Source of the DNA: Photobacterium indicum
GTDB lineage: Bacteria > Pseudomonadota > Gammaproteobacteria > Enterobacterales > Vibrionaceae
Length of the DNA stretch: 64,000 bases
Reading direction: 5' to 3'
NCBI RefSeq assembly: GCF_003026215.1
Contig: NZ_PYOC01000002.1
Location: forward strand, 682,001-746,000
Shown: one piece after another, positions 18,276 through 26,767 of the stretch
Layout: every line of letters begins with the position of its first letter
Position numbering within the stretch: the first letter of the stretch is position 1
Notes under the pieces: generated by a model
Told to the model about the DNA's origin: nothing
Database searches by the model: none
The model's input: the letters and a program-made list of their open reading frames with translations, nothing else
Program-made: the position numbers and the translations under genes

Positions 18276-19508
18276 CTAGTATTCCCAGTGCTCAAGACTG
18301 TGAGCGCCAGAGAATTGGTTAGGGAAATAATCTTCACATGTACCTTCACGCCATACATCGGCTGTTGCACAGTGTAGACCACCACCAAATGCGTAAGCAT
18401 CACGTAAATCAACCGGTACAACATCAAAGCCGAGCTTATCGAATTGCTCCATTTGTGCTGTTTCAGATGCTTCAACACAGACTGTTTTATGATCTAAGAT
18501 CAATGTATTCATCGACAACCAAGTGCTTGAGTAGCAAAGCGGTGGTGGGTTATCCCACGCTGGGCTGACCGCTTCCACAATTTCCCAATCATTTTTCTCG
18601 AAGATTTCACGCTGTCCTTTGAATAATGGGCGATTAGGGTTCAGCAACATTAAGCCAGGACGTAACGGACAGAAGGTCGCATCAATATGAATTGGATGGT
18701 TATCTTCAAAGCTTAGCGTGTGAACACGGTAACCTTGAGATTCATACTTACGCTTTATCCAACGAATACCCGCTAAGTTGGTGGTAAGACCGTGCTGCAC
18801 AAAAATATCTTTACCTAAACGCATTACATCAGCGGCATCGAACAGAATATCAGTTTCTTTCGTGCTGTACTCTTTACGCAGTGAGCGCTCCATGGTTTCT
18901 GCATCAGACAAGTATTCGTAAGCCGCCACATAGTCCATACGGAAGCTATCATCAGACAAACGTGGACGCGGTGCTTGCTCGATCATACAATTTGGATCAG
19001 ATTCAAAATACTCACGCATCAAATCTACGTAAGCCAAATATTCAAAGTAACGACTACGGAAGCTCATTGGTGCCATCAGCATGCTCTTACCCATAGTAAG
19101 TAGGCAGTCACGTGGTGGCATTACGCCAAAACCAGAACTGATGCTGAAATCAGGTGTGGTAATGCGCTCATGCCAGTCTACTGCCCCTGGGCGGTCAACA
19201 ATGATATTGCGATCTTCTAAAATCTTCGCAAAACCATTCAAGCATTCATTGGCACGTTCGATAGATTCTTGAGTACGACGACCTGCCTTACCACCTCTCA
19301 TAGGAGAACCAGCTGGTATTTTTTCATTACTTGCCGGGCAAGCTTCCGGGATATGTTGATTATCCGCTATACCAACAATGACGTGACGAAGTGGATCGAA
19401 GTCATTATAAGATTCAACATGCAGACCTTGTCTTACATAAGGTACACCAGAATCTTTTCTTTCTAGTGGTAAAGAGGCATTAGGATATAGATCGTTAGAA
19501 ATACTCAT
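18276..19508 (-). CDS. Arginine:glycine amidinotransferase-like enzyme
   Basis: A 410-residue amidinotransferase of the AGAT/StrB/CyrA family, which moves the amidino group of L-arginine to an amine acceptor, releasing ornithine. Asp227 (LFDAADVMRLGKDIF), His274 (HPIHIDATF) and Cys380 (FGGGLHCATADVWREG) align with human AGAT residues D254, H303 and C407 as I recall them. The spacing is conserved to within two residues, so the full catalytic set is present. GGAG lies 7 bases before the ATG at 19508. It faces an AraC regulator, and a transporter operon follows that regulator. Acceptor and product (guanidinoacetate or another guanidino compound) cannot be read from sequence. Confidence 0.9.
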   Translation of the reverse strand: MSISNDLYPNASLPLERKDSGVPYVRQGLHVESYNDFDPLRHVIVGIADNQHIPEACPASNEKIPAGSPMRGGKAGRRTQESIERANECLNGFAKILEDRNIIVDRPGAVDWHERITTPDFSISSGFGVMPPRDCLLTMGKSMLMAPMSFRSRYFEYLAYVDLMREYFESDPNCMIEQAPRPRLSDDSFRMDYVAAYEYLSDAETMERSLRKEYSTKETDILFDAADVMRLGKDIFVQHGLTTNLAGIRWIKRKYESQGYRVHTLSFEDNHPIHIDATFCPLRPGLMLLNPNRPLFKGQREIFEKNDWEIVEAVSPAWDNPPPLCYSSTWLSMNTLILDHKTVCVEASETAQMEQFDKLGFDVVPVDLRDAYAFGGGLHCATADVWREGTCEDYFPNQFSGAHSLEHWEY

Positions 19509-20019
19509 TACAAATCTCCAATAGAATGAATATAAATCAAGAAGTCGTGCTTCCATATATTATTAATGTTGTCACTTTATATTCAAGCAACAATATGCCA
19601 GCCATAATCCATGATAAATATTATTAATAGTCATTTCTTTATTCTGATTAGCAGTTATATTCGCTGCTCTTCAATAACACTAATATCGCGCTAAACATCG
19701 ACTGATAATAGTCATTTACTGCTAACAACTGACTGTTCCCTGCTCTGATGTTGTTTTTATTATATAACCAATAAAAGATTTATTTCGATAACGGATACAC
19801 CAAGACCTAAACAATACAATTTGTCACAGAGTATTCATGTGCTGCATAATTATTCACAAACCTCCCCTATTAAATAGAAGATAGTTATTACTCCTATTCC
19901 ATAGTGGCACCGCATTGATACTATTTATAACTGTGTAACATCACATTTATAAAGTGATTAGTTGGCATTCATTTTTTTCAAGGGTAAATATAATGCGATA
20001 CGACAAGGGAGGTATGTTT
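19509..20019. promoter_or_regulatory. Divergent control region, amidinotransferase/AraC
   Basis: A 510-base non-coding region between divergent genes. TAATAGTCATTT occurs twice in the same orientation (19626-19637 and 19707-19718, 81 bases apart). Direct repeats are the usual form of AraC-family binding sites. No gene is visible. The unusual length suggests several control sites. Confidence 0.45.
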
Positions 20020-20931
20020 ATGTGTCAACGTGTTATTGCCAACACCCCTAAATTTCAGATGTTCGACTTACAAAAAATAGAAGAAACTGAGCACATGATA
20101 TTTGGAGCGGACTATATATTAATACGCCCTAAAACAGCGGGATGTACGCTGCATTTAGCCAATACCCACTTCCAGTTAAGAGTAGGACAACTGATATTAC
20201 TCGCACCATTTAACCCATTTAGGCTATCACTAGACCAGCATCAAAAGGTGCCAACTGACTGTGATACCTTGCATTTTAGATTAAATGCAATGGGACAAAC
20301 ATTCGTTGATAGTGTTCAATTCTTTACCATCAAAAGCATGCTAGAGCAGTCACGCAATGGTACTCTATTCGAAGGTCAGGGTATTTCAGATATCCATCAT
20401 ATCTTAGATAAGATGGAAAATTCTTTTGAGTTTTCTCAAGTGCTTAATTTGCTTGGTTTACTCGAAAAATTATCAGCAATGACACCAGCCCGCTATCTTG
20501 CTAATAACCGTTTCGAAGTAAATAATATTAAACGCACAGAAAGCCGCGTCCATATTGTACAAGAATATATTGCGAATAATTTAGCAGAGCAATTATCTGT
20601 TGCATTGGTAGCAGAACAACTTCATATGGCTGATAGTACTTTTTCGCGGTTTTTTCATGCTAATCTTGGCGTTACTTTTCGGCAATATGTTATTGAACAA
20701 CGTGTTAGGCAAGCGGCAAGGTATTTAGTCATGACAGATTGGACTATCGCTCATATTGGCTCTGAAGTAGGCTTTTCATCTTTGTCAAACTTTAATTCTA
20801 AGTTTAAAAGCCTATTGCGCGTTACGCCACGAGAATACCGTGCGAGCCATATTGATATGCGTAAAGATATTGAAAGTAGTCGAGCTGTAGAAGGACAAAT
20901 ACAAAAACAGCTATCAGACACCATGATATAA
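20020..20931 (+). CDS. AraC-family regulator of the amidinotransferase locus
   Basis: A 303-residue regulator. The N-terminal ~190 residues form an AraC-type sensing domain without a recognisable ligand motif. The C-terminus (about 193-290) has two helix-turn-helix units, the second within SEVGFSSLSNFNSKFKSLLRVTPREYR, the family signature. GGAGG lies 7 bases before the ATG at 20020; the frame is open further upstream but the nearer ATGs are too close to the ribosome site. Divergent to the amidinotransferase and convergent with the symporter operon, it most likely controls one or both in response to a guanidino or amino compound. A strong terminator follows. Confidence 0.85.
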   Translation: MCQRVIANTPKFQMFDLQKIEETEHMIFGADYILIRPKTAGCTLHLANTHFQLRVGQLILLAPFNPFRLSLDQHQKVPTDCDTLHFRLNAMGQTFVDSVQFFTIKSMLEQSRNGTLFEGQGISDIHHILDKMENSFEFSQVLNLLGLLEKLSAMTPARYLANNRFEVNNIKRTESRVHIVQEYIANNLAEQLSVALVAEQLHMADSTFSRFFHANLGVTFRQYVIEQRVRQAARYLVMTDWTIAHIGSEVGFSSLSNFNSKFKSLLRVTPREYRASHIDMRKDIESSRAVEGQIQKQLSDTMI

Positions 20932-20985
20932 CTGGTACTAAGTGCTTTTAATAACTGACTTTCATTTAATAGATATTAATATTTT

Positions 20986-21019
20986 AAAAGAGAGTAGCAA
21001 TAACTTGCTACTCTCTTTT
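20986..21019. terminator. Bidirectional terminator, 15-bp perfect stem
   Basis: A 15-base arm (20986-21000) pairs perfectly with 21005-21019 around a TAAC loop, with A-run and T-run at the two ends. It separates the AraC gene from the convergent symporter gene. Confidence 0.95.
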
Positions 21020-21021
21020 TA

Positions 21022-22482
21022 TTAGTGAGAAGGGAAAGAAACAGTTGATGGCTGGTGATTAAAACATTTAGCGACTAACCAATAAGTACCACAAGCAAAT
21101 AATGAGGAATAAATTGGCGCTTCAACCCAGCCTAAGTTGAATTGTAAAAATAAAAGACACCCTGAACTAAATCCGATAATCATCGAAAATAACGCTGCAT
21201 ATATATTGGCAGGCACAAAATGAGCAAGCAATGTAGGGGCAACCAATGCAGCCATTAATGTTCCGGAGCCCAATATTGCCAACATAGACAGCATAAAAGG
21301 AGGAGCAAGCAACATAAGCACAAACCCCGTTCCACCTAATAACCACACCGCACTTCGATTCAATATTAATAACGATTTTTCTGATAACCGACAGTTAGGC
21401 CAAATAGCCTGACGCAAGTCGTGTGATACAGAACCCGCAATGGCATGCAAAACAGAATTAGCTGTCGACTTCATAGCAAATAAAATAAACAGGGTGACAA
21501 CGGCTGACATTGAAGGGGATAAAAAGTTGGCGAGAAAGGTAGGCATCGCTTCATCAGGTGTTGTTAGATTGGGTACTTTTAAGCGTGTATATAATCCCGC
21601 TAAGGGCACTAGGCTAAGTAAACAGGCAATGGGGGTCATATAAGCTGCCACATGATGTAGCTTGGTGGTTTTTGCCAGCGCCATAAACCGAACAGACATA
21701 TAAGGTAATGTTGCACTATAAATAAACGCGTAAGGCAACACCATAAGCACATGCCAAACCGAGGAACCATAAGGACCGGAATCGGTTGGCGCGAGTAACT
21801 CAGGATCAATCGCGTTTAAACCTGAAATCAGCTCACTGGGTGACATATCAGAAAAAATAGTCACTACGATAATAAGAGCTGATACGCACATTCCTATTAC
21901 CATAAAAGCATCGGTAAATGCGACAGCTGCTAACCCACCAATAGAGGTATACAAAATAATGATACCAACCATTAATAATGCAGCCGTATCTTGATCGATA
22001 CCTAACCATTGCCCAGCCAGTAACCCAAGTGCCTTTATTTGCCCCACTAAGAAAACCAGCAATAAAATAATAGTGATAATGGCTGCAAAGGCTTGAGTGA
22101 AACGCTTAACAATTTCGGGACCTTCGTGACTGCGGGCAATATATTCAGGAATGGTGAAACTGCCCATTTGTTCTGCTTTCTGATGTAAAAAACGCGCACA
22201 AAATAAGACGGCAAATACCATAGCTGGTGCAAAAAAGAAGTTACCAAGTAATTCAATCGCACCGTATTTATAGGCAACACCAGGGGATCCCATGAATCCC
22301 CAGCCTGAAAATCCTGTCGCAACAATCGTTGCGGCACCAATGAAAGGGCCAAGGCAATTGGCGGCTAATAAAAAACCACCTTCGCCATTACCTGTTTTCA
22401 TAATTTTATTACTGTATAACGCGAGTCCTACCATGATGCTCACCGTCACCAATAGGAGCACCCAGTTTAATGAGGTGATCAT
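21022..22482 (-). CDS. Sodium:solute symporter (SSS family)
   Basis: A 486-residue SSS-family transporter (PutP/PanF fold) with about 13 predicted helices. Recognisable segments are the TM2 region FSGWGFMGSPGVAYKYGAIEL, GSFTIPEYIARS after TM3, and ILYTSIGGLAAVAFTDAFMVIGM, the SSS signature region near the Na+ site. It probably imports a small organic solute with Na+. GGAGG precedes the start. It lies 12 bases after the EamA gene on the same strand and so ends the three-gene operon. The substrate is unknown; the adjacent amidinotransferase makes an amino or guanidino compound a reasonable guess. Confidence 0.85.
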   Translation of the reverse strand: MITSLNWVLLLVTVSIMVGLALYSNKIMKTGNGEGGFLLAANCLGPFIGAATIVATGFSGWGFMGSPGVAYKYGAIELLGNFFFAPAMVFAVLFCARFLHQKAEQMGSFTIPEYIARSHEGPEIVKRFTQAFAAIITIILLLVFLVGQIKALGLLAGQWLGIDQDTAALLMVGIIILYTSIGGLAAVAFTDAFMVIGMCVSALIIVVTIFSDMSPSELISGLNAIDPELLAPTDSGPYGSSVWHVLMVLPYAFIYSATLPYMSVRFMALAKTTKLHHVAAYMTPIACLLSLVPLAGLYTRLKVPNLTTPDEAMPTFLANFLSPSMSAVVTLFILFAMKSTANSVLHAIAGSVSHDLRQAIWPNCRLSEKSLLILNRSAVWLLGGTGFVLMLLAPPFMLSMLAILGSGTLMAALVAPTLLAHFVPANIYAALFSMIIGFSSGCLLFLQFNLGWVEAPIYSSLFACGTYWLVAKCFNHQPSTVSFPSH

Positions 22483-22494
22483 CGTAGCCTCCGA

Positions 22495-23430
22495 TTAATG
22501 TTCTAGTTGACTATTTTTGAGAGCAACGCGCTTCTTGGTCATACTAATAACAATCTCGCCCATGCCGCCGCCTATCACTAAGATGCCACCGATACTTTGA
22601 AGTAATGTGAGTGATTCACCAAACATCGCAATCCCAATGCCAGCTCCCACTACGGTTTCAAGGTATGACACACACGCTAACTCTGCTGCTTTCAAGTGCT
22701 TCGCAGCAATAGTCAGTAACGTTAACGCACCAAAACCAATGAAGAACCCCATCGAAATTAACCAGATCCAAGAGCTGGTATTCATATCAGCAAGCGAAGG
22801 AGGTTTAACAACAAAACATACCCCAATAGCCACTGCACCAAACAAGAAGTTGAAGAAAGAGCGTGAATCTGAGCTTACATCAGTACGATAGCGACTGAAG
22901 AACAAATACAAACCGTAACCTACCCCTGAAGCTAGCCCAAGCATATCGCCGATAAAGTTTTCTTTAGAGAAAGACAGAGATACGGTCAATCCATCAGTCG
23001 CGCTGTAATTAATAATCCCGATAATAAATAAACACCCAATGAATACTGCCGTTAATAGTGAAGCAGTCAACTTAGATATTTTTTCTTTAAGAAAAATAGC
23101 CGCTAAAATGGTCGAGAACACCGGACCGGTGTAGATAAGAAATACCGCATTGGCTAAGGTGGTGTATTGGGTGGCAGAAACATAAGCGGCTAGACATAAC
23201 CCCAAACAGGCACCGCTCGCAATAACCGTTGATGTTATTTTGGTGGCTTTTATCAGCGATGTTTTACCTTGATAAAACATCAGACCCAAAATACAAATCG
23301 CGCCAACAGTCATGCGGGTAAATGCGATAACATCACCGCTAGTATTAATATTTCTAGCAAACAATCCAACACACCCCATCAGGGCTGCCGAAACTATCAT
23401 CGTGGAATAGCCCAACGTTTTGGTGTTCAT
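22495..23430 (-). CDS. EamA-type DMT-superfamily transporter
   Basis: A 311-residue drug/metabolite transporter with ten predicted helices in two EamA repeats (TMs 1-5, then from about residue 155). Family features are the FTRMTVGAICILGLMF and LANAVFLIYTGPVFSTILAAIFLKEK segments. Members often export amino acids or metabolites. Its ATG overlaps the stop of the small upstream peptide (ATGA), and AGGAG lies 7 bases before it. The symporter gene follows after 12 bases, pairing an importer and a likely exporter in one operon next to an amidinotransferase. Confidence 0.85.
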   Translation of the reverse strand: MNTKTLGYSTMIVSAALMGCVGLFARNINTSGDVIAFTRMTVGAICILGLMFYQGKTSLIKATKITSTVIASGACLGLCLAAYVSATQYTTLANAVFLIYTGPVFSTILAAIFLKEKISKLTASLLTAVFIGCLFIIGIINYSATDGLTVSLSFSKENFIGDMLGLASGVGYGLYLFFSRYRTDVSSDSRSFFNFLFGAVAIGVCFVVKPPSLADMNTSSWIWLISMGFFIGFGALTLLTIAAKHLKAAELACVSYLETVVGAGIGIAMFGESLTLLQSIGGILVIGGGMGEIVISMTKKRVALKNSQLEH

Positions 23431-23579
23431 GATTTACTCCTTTGATTATTGTCATCAGGATGATCGCAAAGCATTCCACCGCCAGTGATTTGGTAATAAC
23501 CGTACACCAGCATTACCACCACACATAGAGCAACATTAGCGAGTATAAATACATCGACAGACCAATATCCTGTAAGCAT
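23427..23579 (-). CDS. 50-residue membrane peptide, coupled to EamA gene
   Basis: A short ORF starting MLTGYWSVDVFILAN, with one hydrophobic helix (about residues 8-30), a Gly-rich turn and a polar Cys/His/Asp tail (MLCDHPDDNNQRSKS). AAGGGA lies 7 bases before the ATG at 23579; another ATG at 23585 is too close. The stop overlaps the start of the EamA gene, typical of translational coupling, which supports it as a real gene. Small single-helix partners are known for some SSS transporters, but this one matches none I can name. It is probably a transporter accessory subunit. Confidence 0.7.
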   Translation of the reverse strand: MLTGYWSVDVFILANVALCVVVMLVYGYYQITGGGMLCDHPDDNNQRSKS

Positions 23580-23931
23580 CTTCATTCCCTTTTCAAGGCT
23601 AAAATAACAACATACGAAAGTGAGTAATGAAGTATGTTGTGATTGATATTTATATTGATTGAGTACTGACTCAATAACTAGTTAAAACCTGCCGTCTACT
23701 TGCTAATTGCTGCTCAATAGTAGAAAACACGATCAAAAAAGGCAGCCCGATGGCTGCCGTTTGGAGGCGATGGAAAATACAATTGATACCATTATAAATG
23801 AGCAATTTATTAAAAAATCATGTCAAACGGTACGAATTGCAATATTCGCTTCTCGCAGAGATCACATTGCTAGATAAGGGGAAAAGATTGCTTTTTACCA
23901 CTTAATCTCTCCAAATCACAGTGTCAGGTAC
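23580..23931. other. Intergenic between GST and transporter operon
   Basis: This region holds the promoter of the peptide-EamA-symporter operon and the GST terminator listed separately. No other ORF or structured RNA was seen. Confidence 0.5.
23735..23758 (-). terminator. Terminator downstream of the GST gene
   Basis: GGCAGCC (23741-23747) and GGCTGCC (23752-23758) pair perfectly with a 4-base loop. Six As at 23735-23740 give the minus-strand U-run. It lies 170 bases past the GST stop. Confidence 0.88.
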
Positions 23932-24813
23932 TTACCAACGAATATTTGGGCCACTAGGTACAATACCAAACGGGTTAATGTGCTTATGCGAAAAATAGTA
24001 GTGAAGCTTCATGTATTCAATATCAATAGTGCTACGAATACGCTTATCACTAACAAGACCCAGCATATAGCGATATAAGTGTTCGAATTCTTTAATTGGT
24101 TTTTTGTTTGCTTTGAAGTGGACTTCGTAGACAGCTTCAAACCTCACTAACGTAGGTAAAAGAAATAGATCAGACAGCGTTGCTCTACTTCCATGTAAAT
24201 ACTTAGACTGTGCTAATCGTCTATCTAGAACATCTAATGCATTAAACAAGTCGTCGCTCGCTTTATCGTAGTCTGATTGATTGGTAGCAAAGCCAACTTG
24301 GTACACTTTGCGATTCACATTGGTATGTAACCAAGGGTTTAGCTGTTCAATATCATCTTTTAAAGCACGAGGTACGAGTTCCACTTTATTTTTCGCCAAT
24401 GGTAGCCATTTGGTCGCCAATTCCATTGCAAGCTCTAAAGAGTCATTTCCTACGATACAGGCATTTTGTTTATCCCAAAGCAGAGGCACCGTCACACGCC
24501 CTGTGTAATCAGGTTTAGCATGTACGTGCAGCTCTGCTAACGTTTGAGCACCGTGAATAGGGTCTTGATTTTCATCGTCAAACAGCCAGCCATCGTCATA
24601 CCGCTTAGCGGCAACAGAGGACACTGAAATTGCCTCTTCCAACCCTAAGTAATTGATCACCAAGTATGGACGATGAGCAAATGGACAAGCGTATGACATG
24701 TACAAATGATAACGATTTGGTTCGACTTCCATCACCGTATCAAAAGTATCTTCAAACGCTAGTTCGTGGGGTTCTTTGTTTGGGTACCACACCCCTTTGT
24801 CTAAAACTGCCAT
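23932..24813 (-). CDS. Xi-class GST, glutathionyl-hydroquinone reductase-like
   Basis: A 293-residue omega/Xi-type glutathione transferase (YqjG/ECM4 family). It reduces glutathionyl-hydroquinones using GSH and a catalytic cysteine in the thioredoxin-fold N-terminal half. The motif SYACPFAHR (about 40-48) supplies that Cys; CPWAHR is the usual form. The C-terminal helical domain ends with the family signature INPFGIVPSGPNIRW. It is somewhat shorter than the ~320-residue norm. AAGGAG lies 6 bases before the start. It stands alone with its own terminator and fits quinone or electrophile detoxification alongside the nearby FMN reductase. Confidence 0.88.
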   Translation of the reverse strand: MAVLDKGVWYPNKEPHELAFEDTFDTVMEVEPNRYHLYMSYACPFAHRPYLVINYLGLEEAISVSSVAAKRYDDGWLFDDENQDPIHGAQTLAELHVHAKPDYTGRVTVPLLWDKQNACIVGNDSLELAMELATKWLPLAKNKVELVPRALKDDIEQLNPWLHTNVNRKVYQVGFATNQSDYDKASDDLFNALDVLDRRLAQSKYLHGSRATLSDLFLLPTLVRFEAVYEVHFKANKKPIKEFEHLYRYMLGLVSDKRIRSTIDIEYMKLHYYFSHKHINPFGIVPSGPNIRW

Positions 24814-24897
24814 GCGTAGCTCCTTAAATGTAATTGGGGGGAGACTGCATTTCAGATGCGAAGTACAACCCTACTCACGGTGAAGGTATCGATAGAC

Positions 24898-25002
24898 TTA
24901 AAGCATAGAGCGTAACATCCACGCTGTTTTGTCATGCTCACGCATTCGGTCTGATACCAATGAGGCGGTTGACTCATCGTTACCATCTTGCGCCAATATC
25001 AA
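24898..25002 (-). pseudogene. 3' remnant of a dps-like gene
   Basis: On the minus strand, about 33 codons ending at the stop at 24898 read [20 protein letters not shown] then [12 protein letters not shown]. This is the C-terminus of a Dps/bacterioferritin-like protein; the (E/H)[10 protein letters not shown] ending is typical. Nothing upstream continues the gene: the frame runs at once into the stop of the FMN reductase gene (25011) with no start. The fragment therefore looks like the residue of a deletion or recombination that joined the FMN reductase gene to the end of dps. It is probably not translated into a functional protein. Confidence 0.72.
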
Positions 25003-25010
25003 CTTTCATA

Positions 25011-25559
25011 TCATTTCTCTCCCAGTGAGTTTTCAAAGTCAGCCATTAGCGTCGTTAACCGGCCTTGAGTCGGAATATCAAACGAACCATTCATTAGTTT
25101 GTCGTGATAATGACCAAGACTGTAGGTGCCTTTTACATCAGCACCCCACCAAGGCATAAGCTCAGCCATCGTTTTTAAATTCGTTGCACCACCATTTTCA
25201 CCAGGAGATGCACTCACCAATAGAATTGGCGTTTTATTGGAACCAAAAAATGATTGTCCCGGCTCGGCAATACGTGAAAGCCAATCAATCACGTTTTTTA
25301 AGAAAGCTGGCATAGAACCATTGTGTTCAGGCGAAGCAATAATTAACGCATCGTATTCGCTCATTATTTTCTTAAGCTTAATCAGCGTCTCAGGGATCCC
25401 GTTAGATTCAACATCAATACCGTACATTGGTAATTCAAAGTCCATTAAATTAATCGTGGTAACTTTTGTTGAAATTGCTTTTGCGGCTAACGTATTAATC
25501 AATACGCTGTGAATTGATTGACTGTGGTTACTGCCAGAGAACGCGAGTATCTTTTTCAT
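25011..25559 (-). CDS. NAD(P)H-dependent FMN reductase-like flavoprotein
   Basis: A 182-residue flavodoxin-fold reductase of the FMN_red family (YieF/ChrR-like). The phosphate-binding loop GSNHSQSIHSVLINT (about 9-23) and the SPEHNGSMPAFLKNVIDWLSR motif (about 77-97) bind FMN. Members reduce quinones, azo compounds or chromate, or lower oxidative stress. It is divergent from a LysR regulator (25690), which probably controls it. Its 3' end abuts the dps remnant. Confidence 0.85.
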   Translation of the reverse strand: MKKILAFSGSNHSQSIHSVLINTLAAKAISTKVTTINLMDFELPMYGIDVESNGIPETLIKLKKIMSEYDALIIASPEHNGSMPAFLKNVIDWLSRIAEPGQSFFGSNKTPILLVSASPGENGGATNLKTMAELMPWWGADVKGTYSLGHYHDKLMNGSFDIPTQGRLTTLMADFENSLGEK

Positions 25560-25689
25560 ACCTTTACCTACTCAATTATTGGGTGATGACATTGCATAAC
25601 ACACATGCTAATTGACAAGATTCAGTAGATAAACACTATACTAGTGACAAAATAGTTCACTATAAGTAAACAATAGCAGGCCGTTATCG

Positions 25690-26580
25690 ATGGATAAAAT
25701 TAGAGCGTTGACCGTTTTTAGAAGAGTAATAGAACTTGGAAGTTTTAAAGATGCAGCAGAAGATCTTAATCTATCTAAAGCCGCAATAAGTAAAAATATC
25801 AATGAACTAGAAGATTATTTACAAAGCGCTTTAATAAACAGAACCACTCGAAAACTACATATAACAGAGAATGGTCAGCTATATTACAATCAAGTTTGTA
25901 ATATACTAGACAGCCTGCAGCATGCTGATTTATCGGTAATTGAGTCTTCGCATACCTTAAAGGGCTCGTTAAAGATCAGCGCGCCAATGTCGCTAAGTCT
26001 CGTTGAGATCAATCCTATTATCTGCGAATTTATGACAGAACACCCTGAACTGTCTATTGAACTGGTGATGAACGACCAATTTGTAGACCTCATCGAACAA
26101 GGGATTGATATTGCAATTAGAGGTGGCGGTGAGCTATCGAGCTCTAGTCTTCGCTCTCGTAAGCTTACGGATTTAAGGCGTATACTTTGCGCATCACCAG
26201 AATATCTTGCTCGTTCGGGATCGATTAATCACCCGGCCGACTTAGCTAAGCACAACTGTTTAATCTATAGCTTTTCGTCATCAGCTAGACGATGGGTACT
26301 TAGAAATAATGAGCGTATTGAAGAGATAGAGATCCCACAAGGTTCCTATGTAGTCAACAATGGCTTAGCCTTGAAACAAACGGCAAGCTTAGGTCACGGG
26401 ATTATGTTAACACCTGAATTATTTATAAAAGACGAATTGGAAAGCCAAACACTAATCGAGATATTACCCGAGTGGAAAGCCGATAATCATTCGTTATATT
26501 TGGTATACCCTTATCATAAAGAGCAATCCCAGAAAGTTCGCACCTTCATTGATTTTATCGTTAAACACTTTGAACACTAG
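25690..26580 (+). CDS. LysR-family regulator, divergent to FMN reductase
   Basis: A 296-residue LTTR. The N-terminal winged helix (1-60) includes GSFKDAAEDLNLSKAAISKNINELE; the effector-binding domain (about 90-293) has the usual two-lobed pattern. The 130-base gap to the divergent FMN reductase gene is the likely site of control. It belongs to the DUF-free CrgA/AaeR-like LTTR group by general look, but no ligand can be assigned. The Shine-Dalgarno is weak. Confidence 0.85.
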   Translation: MDKIRALTVFRRVIELGSFKDAAEDLNLSKAAISKNINELEDYLQSALINRTTRKLHITENGQLYYNQVCNILDSLQHADLSVIESSHTLKGSLKISAPMSLSLVEINPIICEFMTEHPELSIELVMNDQFVDLIEQGIDIAIRGGGELSSSSLRSRKLTDLRRILCASPEYLARSGSINHPADLAKHNCLIYSFSSSARRWVLRNNERIEEIEIPQGSYVVNNGLALKQTASLGHGIMLTPELFIKDELESQTLIEILPEWKADNHSLYLVYPYHKEQSQKVRTFIDFIVKHFEH

Positions 26581-26703
26581 CTCCCTATAAGGCATATTTG
26601 AAGGTGCCTAGGTGTGTGAAATATGTCTATATGAAACTCGTGCATTCAAAATCAATGCATTTAAAAATAGTTCGTTTAACAATAGCGCCCTTAAAACAAA
26701 GAT

Positions 26704-26731
26704 ACGCCAATAAACAAACGTTCATTGGCGT
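26704..26731. terminator. Hairpin between convergent genes
   Basis: ACGCCAAT (26704-26711) and ATTGGCGT (26724-26731) form a perfect stem between the LysR gene and the convergent EamA gene. The U-tract is poor on both strands, so terminator function is only probable. Confidence 0.45.
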
Positions 26732-26767
26732 GCTTCAAGAATAAACTTTCGTAATCCACCCCTTAGA

